Assembly: GCA_035628135.1 (NCBI GenBank)
Contig: DASPKM010000001.1
Span: forward strand, 248,001-312,000
DNA from: DASPKM01 sp035628135
GTDB lineage: Bacteria > Bacteroidota > Bacteroidia > Chitinophagales > Chitinophagaceae
DNA: 64,000 nt
Direction: 5' to 3'
Below the pieces are notes generated by a model, which ran no database searches, had not been told where the DNA came from, and worked only from the letters and a program-made list of their open reading frames with translations. Below, piece after piece: positions 25,174-34,456 of the stretch. Positions within the stretch are counted from its first letter, which is position 1. Each line of letters starts with the position of its first letter. A program made the translations under genes and the position numbers.

Positions 25174-25758
25174 ATGTTTGCTTTTTTAAAGGGTGAGTTC
25201 GTACACAAGTTGCCGGCCATGGTTCAGGTAGATGTGAATGGAGTGGGTTATGAAGTGCAGATAAGCCTGAACACCTATTCCCGCATACAGGGTTTGGAAA
25301 GAGGAGTTTTGCTGACCCACCTGCATATACAGGAGGACAAGCATACCCTTTTCGGTTTTTTTGAGCCGGCTGAAAAAGAGATGTTCCTGCAACTGTTAAG
25401 CGTGGGCGGGGTAGGCGCAGCAACCGCCCGCATGATGTTGTCTTCTCTTAGGCCCGAGGAAATAAGCCGGGCCATTACACAGGGTAATGCCAAAATGCTG
25501 GAAAGCATCAAAGGCATCGGAAAAAAATCCGCCGAAAGGATCATTTTGGAGCTGAAGGATAAGGTGAACCGGGGCAGTACAGGACCAAATATTTCCCCCT
25601 TGATAAGCAATTCCCTTGAGCAGGACGCGTTAAATGCACTGATCTCGCTGGGTATCGGCAGGAATACCGGGGAACAGGCCATTAAAAAGGTTATGACGGC
25701 CGAACCGGACCTGAAACAGGTTGAAGACATCATCAAAAAAGCACTTAAATCACTGTAA
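25174..25758 (+). CDS. ruvA: Holliday junction DNA helicase subunit RuvA
   Basis: 194 residues from ATG 25174; an earlier in-frame ATG would add 14 residues not found in the family. Domains: N-terminal OB fold (MFAFLKGEF...VGYEVQISL), two helix-hairpin-helix motifs in domain II (LLSVGGVGAATARMML and IKGIGKKSAERIILELKDKV), a flexible linker and a C-terminal UBA-like domain (EQDALNALISLGIG) that contacts RuvB. It binds four-way junctions during recombination. It is 45 bases from sprA; this order is common in Bacteroidota. Confidence 0.95.
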   Translation: MFAFLKGEFVHKLPAMVQVDVNGVGYEVQISLNTYSRIQGLERGVLLTHLHIQEDKHTLFGFFEPAEKEMFLQLLSVGGVGAATARMMLSSLRPEEISRAITQGNAKMLESIKGIGKKSAERIILELKDKVNRGSTGPNISPLISNSLEQDALNALISLGIGRNTGEQAIKKVMTAEPDLKQVEDIIKKALKSL

Positions 25759-25803
25759 GCCTATAGAGCAAACCTATACGTAACCAATGTTGTAGGAAGA
25801 CTT

Positions 25804-28800
25804 GTGACCTGTATTACCCGACCATTTATTATCGTCCCGGTCCTGCTTGCCGTTCTGACTGCTTTCTCACCCACAGAGAGTATGGCCGCCGGCATGCCCT
25901 TCCAGGATACAGGCCGGATTAAGGTCGATACACTAAAATATCCCATCCAGGACAGGAGGGGCGACAGGTTCACCTACCCCGGCCGCAATACCTTCGACCT
26001 TAAAAATCCCTCCAACATCACCGATTCCATCGAGTACGATCCCGCCACCAAACGGTACTACATAGTTGAAAAGATCGGGGGTAAGTACTACCGCAGCCCG
26101 ACCTACCTCACTTTCGAGGAGTTTCAACGTATAATGGCCCGCAAAGCCGAGATAGAATATTTCCAGAAACGCGCCAACATCCTTAGCTCCCTTAACCGCA
26201 AAATGGAAAGGCCCAAGCTGCAATGGCACAATAGCCTGGTGAACCGCATCTTCGGGGCAGGGCCCGACGGGCTACCCAAGGTAGAGATCAGGCCCCAGGG
26301 AAATATCGACATCCTGGCGGGTTACCAGGGGCAAAACATCAAAAACCCTGCGTTGCCCGAACGCGCCAGGAGAACAGGCGGCTTCGATTTTGACATGAAT
26401 GCCAACCTGAGCGTGATCGGCAACATCGGCGATAAATTAAAACTGCCTATCAACTACAATACGCTGGCCACATTTGATTTCGAGAACCAATTAAAGCTGG
26501 ATTACACAGGCCGCGACGACGAGATCATCAAACGCATAGAAGCTGGTAATGTGGCCTTTAGCACCAAGGGCTCATTGATACAGGGCGCGCAGTCATTATT
26601 TGGGTTGAAGACACAGTTGCAATTCGGCAAGCTGTACATCACAGGCGTGATCGCTAACCAGAAGGCGCAAAGGCAATCGCAGAGTTTTGCGGGCGGAAGC
26701 GCCACCATTACGTACTCGTTCCGAGCCAATGACTATGAAGAGAACCGCCACTTCCTGTTATCACAATATTTCCGGAAGAACTATAATTCCGCCATGCGCA
26801 ACCTGCCCGTGATCAAATCGCAGGTACAAATTCTGCGCATGGAGGTATGGGTTACCAACCGAAATGGAAGCACTACCGAAACCCGGGACGTCGTGGGCTT
26901 GATGGACCTTGGTGAAAAAGAACCTTACAGCACCATCCCGCAAGTGCTTACCGCGCTGGATTATCCTTTCAACGATGCAAATGACCTGTACCGTCGCATC
27001 ATCACCGATCCCGATAGCCGGAATCCTTCACTTATAACCGGTAAGCTGTCCGCATTGGGATTGAAACCCGTTCAGGATTTTGAAAAAACATTCGCACGCA
27101 AGCTGGGCCCCAATGATTATATCTACAATCAACAGGTAGGTTTCATTTCGCTTAACCAACCGCTGCAACCCGACGAGGTGCTGGCCGTAGCCTTTCAATA
27201 CAGCTATAATGGCCGCATTTACCAGGTGGGTGAATTTTCGCAGGACATTCCACCGGACACCACGGGCAACAAGGCCGGCATTCAAAAGGTATTGTTCCTG
27301 AAATTGCTGAAAGCTACTTCGCAGCGTACCCAGTTACCTACCTGGGACCTGATGATGAAAAATATTTATACGCTTAGAACATCCGATGGCAGCTTCATCT
27401 CAAGCATTCAGCCCTCGGATTTCAGGCTACAGGTATTATATGAAGAACCAAGCATGGGCCCCAAGCCTTACCTGCCCGAGGGAGATAAAACGGGCATTCC
27501 ACTCATACGGGTGCTGAACCTCGACCGGCTCAATACGCGGTCGGACCCGCAGCCCGATGGGGTATTCGATTACCTGGAAGGACTAACGGTGGTCTCGTCG
27601 CAGGCCCGCATCATTTTTCCTTTGCTGGAACCGTTCGGGCATGACCTGGATACTGCTTTCACCGGGCCCAACGTGGGCTTGCGTGACAAGTACCTCTTTT
27701 ATCCTTTGTACGATACCATCAAGGAGGTGGCCAAGACCTACGCCAACCTCGACCGGTTCATCATCGCCGGTTCGGCCAAAGGACAATCGACCTCCGAAAT
27801 TTCTTTGGGAGCATTCAATGTTCCACCTGGGTCGGTAACGGTGTCGGCAGGCGGACAGGTGCTGCGCGAGAACTATGATTATTCTGTCGACTACAATCTC
27901 GGTACGGTCAAGATCATCAATCAGGCCATCATCAATTCCGGCGTGCCGGTAAGCGTGCAGTACGAGAACAATGCGGGGTTTGGCATTCAGCAGCGAAACT
28001 TCATGGGATTGCGGCTGGACTATATCGCAAAAAATACCGCTACGGAACAGTTAAGTCTCGGCGCTACGATGGTAAGATTGGGCGAGCGTCCCTTCTTTAC
28101 CAAAACAGTGTACAACGAAGACCCGATCCGCAATACCATGTACGGGGTAGACTTCAATTACCGCTCGGATTTTCCAAGGCTCACGCGGTGGTTGGACAAG
28201 TTGCCCTTTTACACCAGCAACGAAATGAGCACCATCAACGCATATGGTGAGGCAGCCTACCTGAAACCTGGTCACCCGCCACAGATAGGAAAGGGCGGCA
28301 ATGGTTTGATATTTGTCGACGATTTCGAAGGAACCCGCAACTCCATCGACCTCCGTTTTCCGCTCATCAGCTGGGCGCTTGCATCAACACCGCAGGGGAA
28401 TGGTCTTTTCCCCGAAGCAGACCTAAGAGATTCACTGGCGTATGGGTTCAACCGTGCAAAACTGGCTTGGTATAATATCGAACCTGTATTGCAGGATAAC
28501 CGCAACCCCAACAACCCGGTGCGCGGTTATGAAAATTTAGTGGATCCCACCATCCGTCCTGTTACCGTGCAGCAGATCTTCCCGAACAGGACCACTGATT
28601 TCGGGCAGGCGCAACTGGTAACATTCGACCTGGCATATTACCCGCGTGAAAAAGGACCTTATAATTTTGAAGCGAGCGACACCGCGATAAATGCACAAGG
28701 CAGGTTTCTGAACCCGACAGCCAAATGGGGCGGCATTATGCGCGCCATTGACCAGGTGGATTTTGAAACGGGCAACGTAGAGTTCATCGAGTTCTGGCTA

Positions 28801-31800
28801 CAGGACCCTTTCCTGAACAGTCCAGGCAGCGCTGGCGGACAATTGTATTTCAACCTCGGTAATATTTCAGAGGATATCCTGAGAGATGGAAGAAGATTTT
28901 TTGAAAATGGATTGAACACACCCAAAATACCCGCGCTGATCGATTCAACCAGCAAGTGGGGCAGGGTGCCGGCCAATCCCATACAAGTGACCAATGCGTT
29001 CAGCAACGATCCCGACGACCGCCCCTACCAGGACGTGGGCTTTGATGGATTGACCGATGATGGAGAGAAAGGCAAGTTCCAACAATACCTCGCGCAACTG
29101 GCCGCCAACTTCGGCGTGAACTCACCCGTTTACCAGGCAGCCATCAACGACCCTTCGCTGGACAACTTCCGCAATTACCGCGATGCGGCTTACGACCAGG
29201 CACAAACGAAGATCCTCGGCCGTTATAAAAATATCAATAACCCGCACGGCAACTCGCCCGTTGCCTCCGGCGACCAGCAGTTCGTTACCGCGTTTACCTT
29301 GTATCCCGACCAGGAAGAGCTGAACCGCGATAATACTTTGAATGAGCTGGAAGAATATTTCCAGTACCGAATCGACCTGAGGCCAGCGGACCTGCAGGTA
29401 GGAAGGAACTTCATTACAGACATCAGGGATTTTACACCCAATGGAGGCAAGCGTGAAAAATGGTACCTGTTCAGGATACCGATCGCGGAGTATGAAAAGA
29501 AAATCGGTAACATTCCCGACTTCAAATCCATCCGTTTCATCAGGATGTTCCTGCACAACTTCTCGGATTCAGTAGTATGCCGTTTTGCAAAGCTGGAGCT
29601 TATCCGTAACCAATGGAGGCGGTTTACTTTCGAGCTGGATACTACCGGACAATACAAGCCATTGCCGGCAAATACGCCTACTGATTTCAACGTGCTGGCG
29701 GTAAATAAAGAAGAGAACAGCTTCCGCAAGCCCGTCCGTTACGTGGAGCCGCCCGGCGTGGTGCGCCAGCAACAACTGAGCAATAACAATACATTGCTGT
29801 TGCAAAACGAACAAGCCATCAGCATGCAGGTATGCCGTTTGGAAAGGCACCAGTCAAGGGGTGTGTTTAAGACGATGAACCTCGATTTGCGCCAGTATGG
29901 ACGCCTGCAAATGTTCATTCACGTGGAAGCTACCGACAACGACAATCTTCTGGCGGATAATGACCTTAGCGCGGTTATTCGTCTTGGTAATGATTTTATC
30001 AATAACTATTACGAGATCAGGATACCGTTGAAGAAAACGCCATGGGGCGCCAATGCAGATACGGAAATATGGCCCATGGAAAATGAACTGGACCTGGAAT
30101 TGGACAAACTGGTACAACTGAAAGTGAGACGCAACAACCTGCCGGTTACCGACCCTAGGTTGCGTGGATATTATTCGGAAGTAATAGATGGAAAAACAAT
30201 TGCCATTTACGGTAATCCGAACCTGGGCGAAGTGCGTGCATTTTTCCTGGGCGTATCGAATGATAACCTTGAGACCACCTGCTCGGAAATATGGTTCAAT
30301 GAACTGAGGTTATCCCAATTGAATGAAGAAGGCGCATATGCGGCCCTGGGCAGGGTCGACTTTAAAATTGCCGGTCTCGGTACGGCGTACCTCTCGGGGA
30401 GTTACCGCAGCATAGGATTCGGTCCTATCGATCAGCGCGTGAACCAACGGCCGAGGGACCAATTGACGCAACTGGATTTTGCCACTTCGCTGGAGCTTGG
30501 GCTTTTAATGCCGAAGAATTGGGGCATATCTATTCCATTCTACGGAGGGATTTCCAAAGCCACCAGCACGCCGCAATACGATCCGTATGATCTGGATATA
30601 AAACTGAAGGATAAGATCAAGGCGGTTTCGGGCGCAGCAAAGGATTCCATTAAGAACGATGCCATCGACCAGACCACTATCACCACCATCAATTTTACCA
30701 ATGTAAGAAAGAACAACACTTCGGGTAAAAAGCAAAAGCCCTGGAGCGTCGAGAACCTCGATCTTACTTACTCTTATACAAAACAGGAACGACATACGCC
30801 ATTGATTGAAAGCGATGAGCGCCGCACGTATAAAGCGGGCGTTGGATATAACTATGTGGCCACTCCAAAATATTGGGAGCCATTTAAACGCGTGGTGCGG
30901 TCGCGCTCACCCTGGTTTGCATTGTTCAAAGATATCAACTTCAACCCGCTGCCATCGCTCATCGGCGTGCGTGCAGACATACACCGGCAGTTCGGCATAT
31001 TCAGGCCCAGGAATGTGGGCGTTCCCAAGTCATTCACGCAGGAAACTTATGATAAGTTCTTTACGTTCGACCGTGTATATAATTTAAGATGGGACCTCAC
31101 ACGCTCCATCAACCTCGATTTCAGCGCCCAGAACCGGGCATGGGTAGACGAAGACAGCGGACGCCTCGACAGGCGCGAAAGAGAGCGCATGTGGAACAAC
31201 TTCTGGAGAGGAGGGCGCAACGTTTCTTATACGCAACGCGCCAACGCATCGTACGTGCTGCCTACTACCAAGTTCCCGTTGCTCGATTGGACTTCTATAC
31301 GGCTGAACTACACCGCCACCTTCAATTGGATCGGCGCTTCGCTGGTAGCAAAGAACCTTGGCAATACGCTGCAAAACGGGCAGGATAAAAATATAACGGC
31401 GGAACTGGACTTTACGCGGCTGTACTCGAAGTCGAGATGGCTGCGTGCGTTGGACCAGGATGCGCCGGCCAGCACATATACGCAACCCGATACCACGCGG
31501 AGAACAGATACAACCGGCGGCAAGCGCAGGAGAAGGGACCCGAACGCTCCGGTGCAATTGAATGGATTTACCAAAGCTCTCGGCCGCATACTTACTTCGG
31601 TAAAGCGGGTGAGCATAAATTATACTGAAAACGCCACCACTACTATTTACGGTTATACCGATAGTACGCAACTCATCGGCACTAACCTGCGCAGCGGCGC
31701 GCCGGGCCTCGGCTTCATCTTCGGCAAGCAGCCCGATACAAATGACATCAATCGTTATGCGCAGAAGGGATGGCTGACAATGGACCCGAACTTCAACTAT

Positions 31801-33006
31801 CAAAACCGGCAGGACTATTCTCAGAAAATAAGTATTACCGCCCAGTTGCAACCGGTGCGTGACCTGAACATCGATATCAACCTCGATAAAACATTCGGTA
31901 AATCGTACAGTGAATTGTATAAGGACACGTTAGGGTATACCGGTAAGTTCTCCAGGCTCAATCCGTATTCGACCGGTAGCTTCAGCGTGAGCTACATTGC
32001 GTTCCAAACGCTGTTCGAGCCTTTCAAGGAGAATGAAGTGACCGCGGCTTTCCGCAAGTTCCAGGATTACCGTATTGTATTGTCGGAGCGGCTTGCGAAA
32101 CAGAATCCTTATACCAATCCTAATCCGCAACAGCAGCCTGATGGATATTACGTGGGTTACACGCGTTATTCGCAGGACGTGCTACTGCCCGCATTTATCG
32201 CTGCATATACAGGCAAGGATCCGCAGAAGGTTTCGCTGATCAAGAATAACAATCCCAGCGTTAAGTCCAATCCGTTCAGCGGCATATTGCCCAGGCCCAA
32301 CTGGCGTGTTACTTATAATGGCCTCACGCGCATTCCGGGTTTGGAAAAAATATTCAGCAACTTCTCCGTGAGCCATGCGTACAGCGGTACGCTGAGCATG
32401 AACAGCTTTAACTCGGCCCTGTTGTTCCAGGATCCTTTCCGCGCCGGGTATCCGTTCTTCATCGATACGCTTTCAGGAAATTTCGTTCCTTACTTCCTGG
32501 TGCCGAACATTACCATCAGCGAGCAGTTTGCGCCCTTGCTGGATCTCGACATGCAGTTCACCAACCAGGTTTCCGCGAGGTTCGAGTACCGTAAGTCGCG
32601 TACGCTAAGCCTTAGCCTTGTTGACTTCCAACTGAGCGAAAACAGGACTACTGAATTTACCATCGGTGCGGGTTGGAGAAAGAGAGGGTTCCCGCTGCCA
32701 TTCCGAATCAAATTGCCGGGCAAGGACCAGGCATCCAATAAACTGGACAATGACATCAACTTCAGGCTCGACTTCAGCCTGCGCGACGTGGCTACGTCCA
32801 ACAGCCGCCTCGACCAGACCGTTGCTTTGCCCACCTCGGGACAAAAAGAGGTGATCATTTCGCCGTCTATCGACTACGTCTTAAATAACCGCGTTAATAT
32901 CAAATTGTATTTCGACCAGAGAAGGGTAATACCGAAGATATCTACGGCACCGCCGATTACGACCACCAGGGCGGGATTGCAGATTAGGATCGCGCTGGCG
33001 CAGTAA
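25804..33006 (+). CDS. sprA: T9SS outer-membrane translocon SprA
   Basis: 2400 residues, in line with SprA/Sov proteins (around 2400). It forms the very large beta-barrel that carries T9SS cargo across the outer membrane and is needed for gliding in many Bacteroidota. Visible features: signal peptide (hydrophobic FIIVPVLLAVLTAF), long N-terminal region with typical runs such as QGNIDILAGYQGQNIKNP and NPNFNYQNRQDYSQKI later on, and a C-terminal end RAGLQIRIALAQ as expected for the last barrel strand. The start is GTG at 25804 with AGGAAG just before it: no ATG lies between the in-frame ruvA stop codon and the signal peptide. Several proteins in this window end in T9SS sorting domains and are presumably its cargo. 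Confidence 0.93.
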   Translation: MTCITRPFIIVPVLLAVLTAFSPTESMAAGMPFQDTGRIKVDTLKYPIQDRRGDRFTYPGRNTFDLKNPSNITDSIEYDPATKRYYIVEKIGGKYYRSPTYLTFEEFQRIMARKAEIEYFQKRANILSSLNRKMERPKLQWHNSLVNRIFGAGPDGLPKVEIRPQGNIDILAGYQGQNIKNPALPERARRTGGFDFDMNANLSVIGNIGDKLKLPINYNTLATFDFENQLKLDYTGRDDEIIKRIEAGNVAFSTKGSLIQGAQSLFGLKTQLQFGKLYITGVIANQKAQRQSQSFAGGSATITYSFRANDYEENRHFLLSQYFRKNYNSAMRNLPVIKSQVQILRMEVWVTNRNGSTTETRDVVGLMDLGEKEPYSTIPQVLTALDYPFNDANDLYRRIITDPDSRNPSLITGKLSALGLKPVQDFEKTFARKLGPNDYIYNQQVGFISLNQPLQPDEVLAVAFQYSYNGRIYQVGEFSQDIPPDTTGNKAGIQKVLFLKLLKATSQRTQLPTWDLMMKNIYTLRTSDGSFISSIQPSDFRLQVLYEEPSMGPKPYLPEGDKTGIPLIRVLNLDRLNTRSDPQPDGVFDYLEGLTVVSSQARIIFPLLEPFGHDLDTAFTGPNVGLRDKYLFYPLYDTIKEVAKTYANLDRFIIAGSAKGQSTSEISLGAFNVPPGSVTVSAGGQVLRENYDYSVDYNLGTVKIINQAIINSGVPVSVQYENNAGFGIQQRNFMGLRLDYIAKNTATEQLSLGATMVRLGERPFFTKTVYNEDPIRNTMYGVDFNYRSDFPRLTRWLDKLPFYTSNEMSTINAYGEAAYLKPGHPPQIGKGGNGLIFVDDFEGTRNSIDLRFPLISWALASTPQGNGLFPEADLRDSLAYGFNRAKLAWYNIEPVLQDNRNPNNPVRGYENLVDPTIRPVTVQQIFPNRTTDFGQAQLVTFDLAYYPREKGPYNFEASDTAINAQGRFLNPTAKWGGIMRAIDQVDFETGNVEFIEFWLQDPFLNSPGSAGGQLYFNLGNISEDILRDGRRFFENGLNTPKIPALIDSTSKWGRVPANPIQVTNAFSNDPDDRPYQDVGFDGLTDDGEKGKFQQYLAQLAANFGVNSPVYQAAINDPSLDNFRNYRDAAYDQAQTKILGRYKNINNPHGNSPVASGDQQFVTAFTLYPDQEELNRDNTLNELEEYFQYRIDLRPADLQVGRNFITDIRDFTPNGGKREKWYLFRIPIAEYEKKIGNIPDFKSIRFIRMFLHNFSDSVVCRFAKLELIRNQWRRFTFELDTTGQYKPLPANTPTDFNVLAVNKEENSFRKPVRYVEPPGVVRQQQLSNNNTLLLQNEQAISMQVCRLERHQSRGVFKTMNLDLRQYGRLQMFIHVEATDNDNLLADNDLSAVIRLGNDFINNYYEIRIPLKKTPWGANADTEIWPMENELDLELDKLVQLKVRRNNLPVTDPRLRGYYSEVIDGKTIAIYGNPNLGEVRAFFLGVSNDNLETTCSEIWFNELRLSQLNEEGAYAALGRVDFKIAGLGTAYLSGSYRSIGFGPIDQRVNQRPRDQLTQLDFATSLELGLLMPKNWGISIPFYGGISKATSTPQYDPYDLDIKLKDKIKAVSGAAKDSIKNDAIDQTTITTINFTNVRKNNTSGKKQKPWSVENLDLTYSYTKQERHTPLIESDERRTYKAGVGYNYVATPKYWEPFKRVVRSRSPWFALFKDINFNPLPSLIGVRADIHRQFGIFRPRNVGVPKSFTQETYDKFFTFDRVYNLRWDLTRSINLDFSAQNRAWVDEDSGRLDRRERERMWNNFWRGGRNVSYTQRANASYVLPTTKFPLLDWTSIRLNYTATFNWIGASLVAKNLGNTLQNGQDKNITAELDFTRLYSKSRWLRALDQDAPASTYTQPDTTRRTDTTGGKRRRRDPNAPVQLNGFTKALGRILTSVKRVSINYTENATTTIYGYTDSTQLIGTNLRSGAPGLGFIFGKQPDTNDINRYAQKGWLTMDPNFNYQNRQDYSQKISITAQLQPVRDLNIDINLDKTFGKSYSELYKDTLGYTGKFSRLNPYSTGSFSVSYIAFQTLFEPFKENEVTAAFRKFQDYRIVLSERLAKQNPYTNPNPQQQPDGYYVGYTRYSQDVLLPAFIAAYTGKDPQKVSLIKNNNPSVKSNPFSGILPRPNWRVTYNGLTRIPGLEKIFSNFSVSHAYSGTLSMNSFNSALLFQDPFRAGYPFFIDTLSGNFVPYFLVPNITISEQFAPLLDLDMQFTNQVSARFEYRKSRTLSLSLVDFQLSENRTTEFTIGAGWRKRGFPLPFRIKLPGKDQASNKLDNDINFRLDFSLRDVATSNSRLDQTVALPTSGQKEVIISPSIDYVLNNRVNIKLYFDQRRVIPKISTAPPITTTRAGLQIRIALAQ

Positions 33007-33008
33007 TG

Positions 33009-33488
33009 TTATTGTCTCACTTTTTTTAGCAGCATTACATACCCACATAATCCTTTCTTCTTTTGCTTGTTTACCTGTACAGGTTTGATCATGTGGTATT
33101 CGGTAAATTGAGGAGTGTAAGCGAAGTTGATAATGTTGCCATCGATATCCCCCCACATTTTCTTTTCGTAAGCTACCTGGCGCTCGTTCCAGTCGTACAT
33201 GCGCACTTCATACAGTTTAGAGGTGGGTTCGCCGATAAATACAAAATGGTAAAGGCTGCCTTGCTGCATCTGGAGAATGATGGGCATTTCGTATTCGCTT
33301 TCCATGGTCATGGAAGCTTCGCGCACCAATGCAAAACCAGCGTTGGCAAATAACACTTTCAAGCTATCGATCTGTTGTTTGTATTGGGCAACATCACATG
33401 CCTGCTGGCGTATGACTTCCTGCGAGAGTGCAGGCTTGGCGGCAAATGCCAAAGCGATCAGACAGATTTTACATAGGAACCTACCCAT
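33009..33488 (-). CDS. Small secreted protein of unknown function
   Basis: 159 residues, not recognised. A signal peptide (KICLIALAFAAKPALSQ) precedes a region with two cysteines (one early in QQACDVAQ, one late in KGLCGYVM) that could form a disulfide. The mature part alternates strands (HFVFIGEPTSKLYEVRMYDW), like a lipocalin-sized beta protein. It is convergent with sprA, two bases between the stop codons, so a link to secretion is possible but not shown. The 170 bases upstream hold no gene that I can see. Confidence 0.6.
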   Translation of the reverse strand: MGRFLCKICLIALAFAAKPALSQEVIRQQACDVAQYKQQIDSLKVLFANAGFALVREASMTMESEYEMPIILQMQQGSLYHFVFIGEPTSKLYEVRMYDWNERQVAYEKKMWGDIDGNIINFAYTPQFTEYHMIKPVQVNKQKKKGLCGYVMLLKKVRQ

Positions 33489-33659
33489 AACTACCCCAGT
33501 TTTTGATAAGAAATGTTGGACAAAATCGAAATTAGCTATTAGTTTTTACAATGTAAAGGCCTATGAATTAAAATATTGTCAATTAGTAATTCCTCTACTC
33601 CGCCCTTGGTAGTATTACTACAAAATGTTAAAACCTACGGATAAAGTTACCCCGTATTT

Positions 33660-34418
33660 TTATGTCCTGTGAAAGTAAAATGAATTGGCCTGGGCCGTGG
33701 AGGTAAGCACTAAGTCGTTGATACACACGTGTGCCGGAAGGGTGGTGCAATAGTGCACTACTTCGGCCACGTCCTGGGCGCTTAGCGGTTGAAAGCCCTT
33801 GTACACGCTCGCCGCCGTTTCAGCATTTCCCTTAAAGCGCACGAGTGAGAACTCCGTTTCGGCCGCGCCTGGATTTACCTGCGTTACTTTTATGCCATGC
33901 CGCAGGAGGTCGATGCGCATGGCTTGTGAAATGGCATTCACCGCGTATTTGGAAGCGCAGTACACATTGCCTTTTTCGTATACTTCCTTGCCCGCGGTGG
34001 AACCGATATTGATGATATGTCCCGAACCTTGTTTTTGCATCAATGGTATTACAGCCCTTGAAACGTACAACAGTCCTTTTACATTGGTATCGAGCATGGT
34101 TTCCCAATCGTCCATGTCGGCGTCTTCAAAATAATCCCGGCCCAGTGCAAGCCCGGCGTTGTTCACCAATACATCGATGTGTTGCCAATCCGCGGCAAGA
34201 TCATTCACTGCAGTAAAAACAGCCTGCTTATGCCGTATGTCAAATACCAATGGCAATACCTTGATGGAATGTTGTTGCTGCAATTGTTGCTGCAGTTGCT
34301 GCAGCCTTTCTTCGCGGCGTCCGTTGATGATGAGGTTATAACCACTGGCCGCGAACCTTTCTGCACAAGCCCTTCCAAACCCCGAAGTAGCGCCGGTAAT
34401 AAACACGGTTTTATTCAT
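33660..34418 (-). CDS. Short-chain dehydrogenase/reductase
   Basis: 252 residues, classical SDR. The cofactor motif is T-G-A-T-S-G-F-G (residues 8-15), followed by NNAG (87-90) and the catalytic Ser140, Tyr153 and Lys157 (NVYCASKYAV). Arg35/Arg36 after the second strand suggest NADP(H) preference. It resembles YdfG-like 3-hydroxy acid dehydrogenases, but the substrate cannot be fixed from sequence. A CAG/CTG-rich segment encodes QLQQQLQQQ (41-49). Alone in its orientation group with T9SS cargo genes downstream. Confidence 0.88.
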   Translation of the reverse strand: MNKTVFITGATSGFGRACAERFAASGYNLIINGRREERLQQLQQQLQQQHSIKVLPLVFDIRHKQAVFTAVNDLAADWQHIDVLVNNAGLALGRDYFEDADMDDWETMLDTNVKGLLYVSRAVIPLMQKQGSGHIINIGSTAGKEVYEKGNVYCASKYAVNAISQAMRIDLLRHGIKVTQVNPGAAETEFSLVRFKGNAETAASVYKGFQPLSAQDVAEVVHYCTTLPAHVCINDLVLTSTAQANSFYFHRT

Positions 34419-34456
34419 GGGCGCAAAATAAGAAGTTTATGGTTTGTGGTATGTGG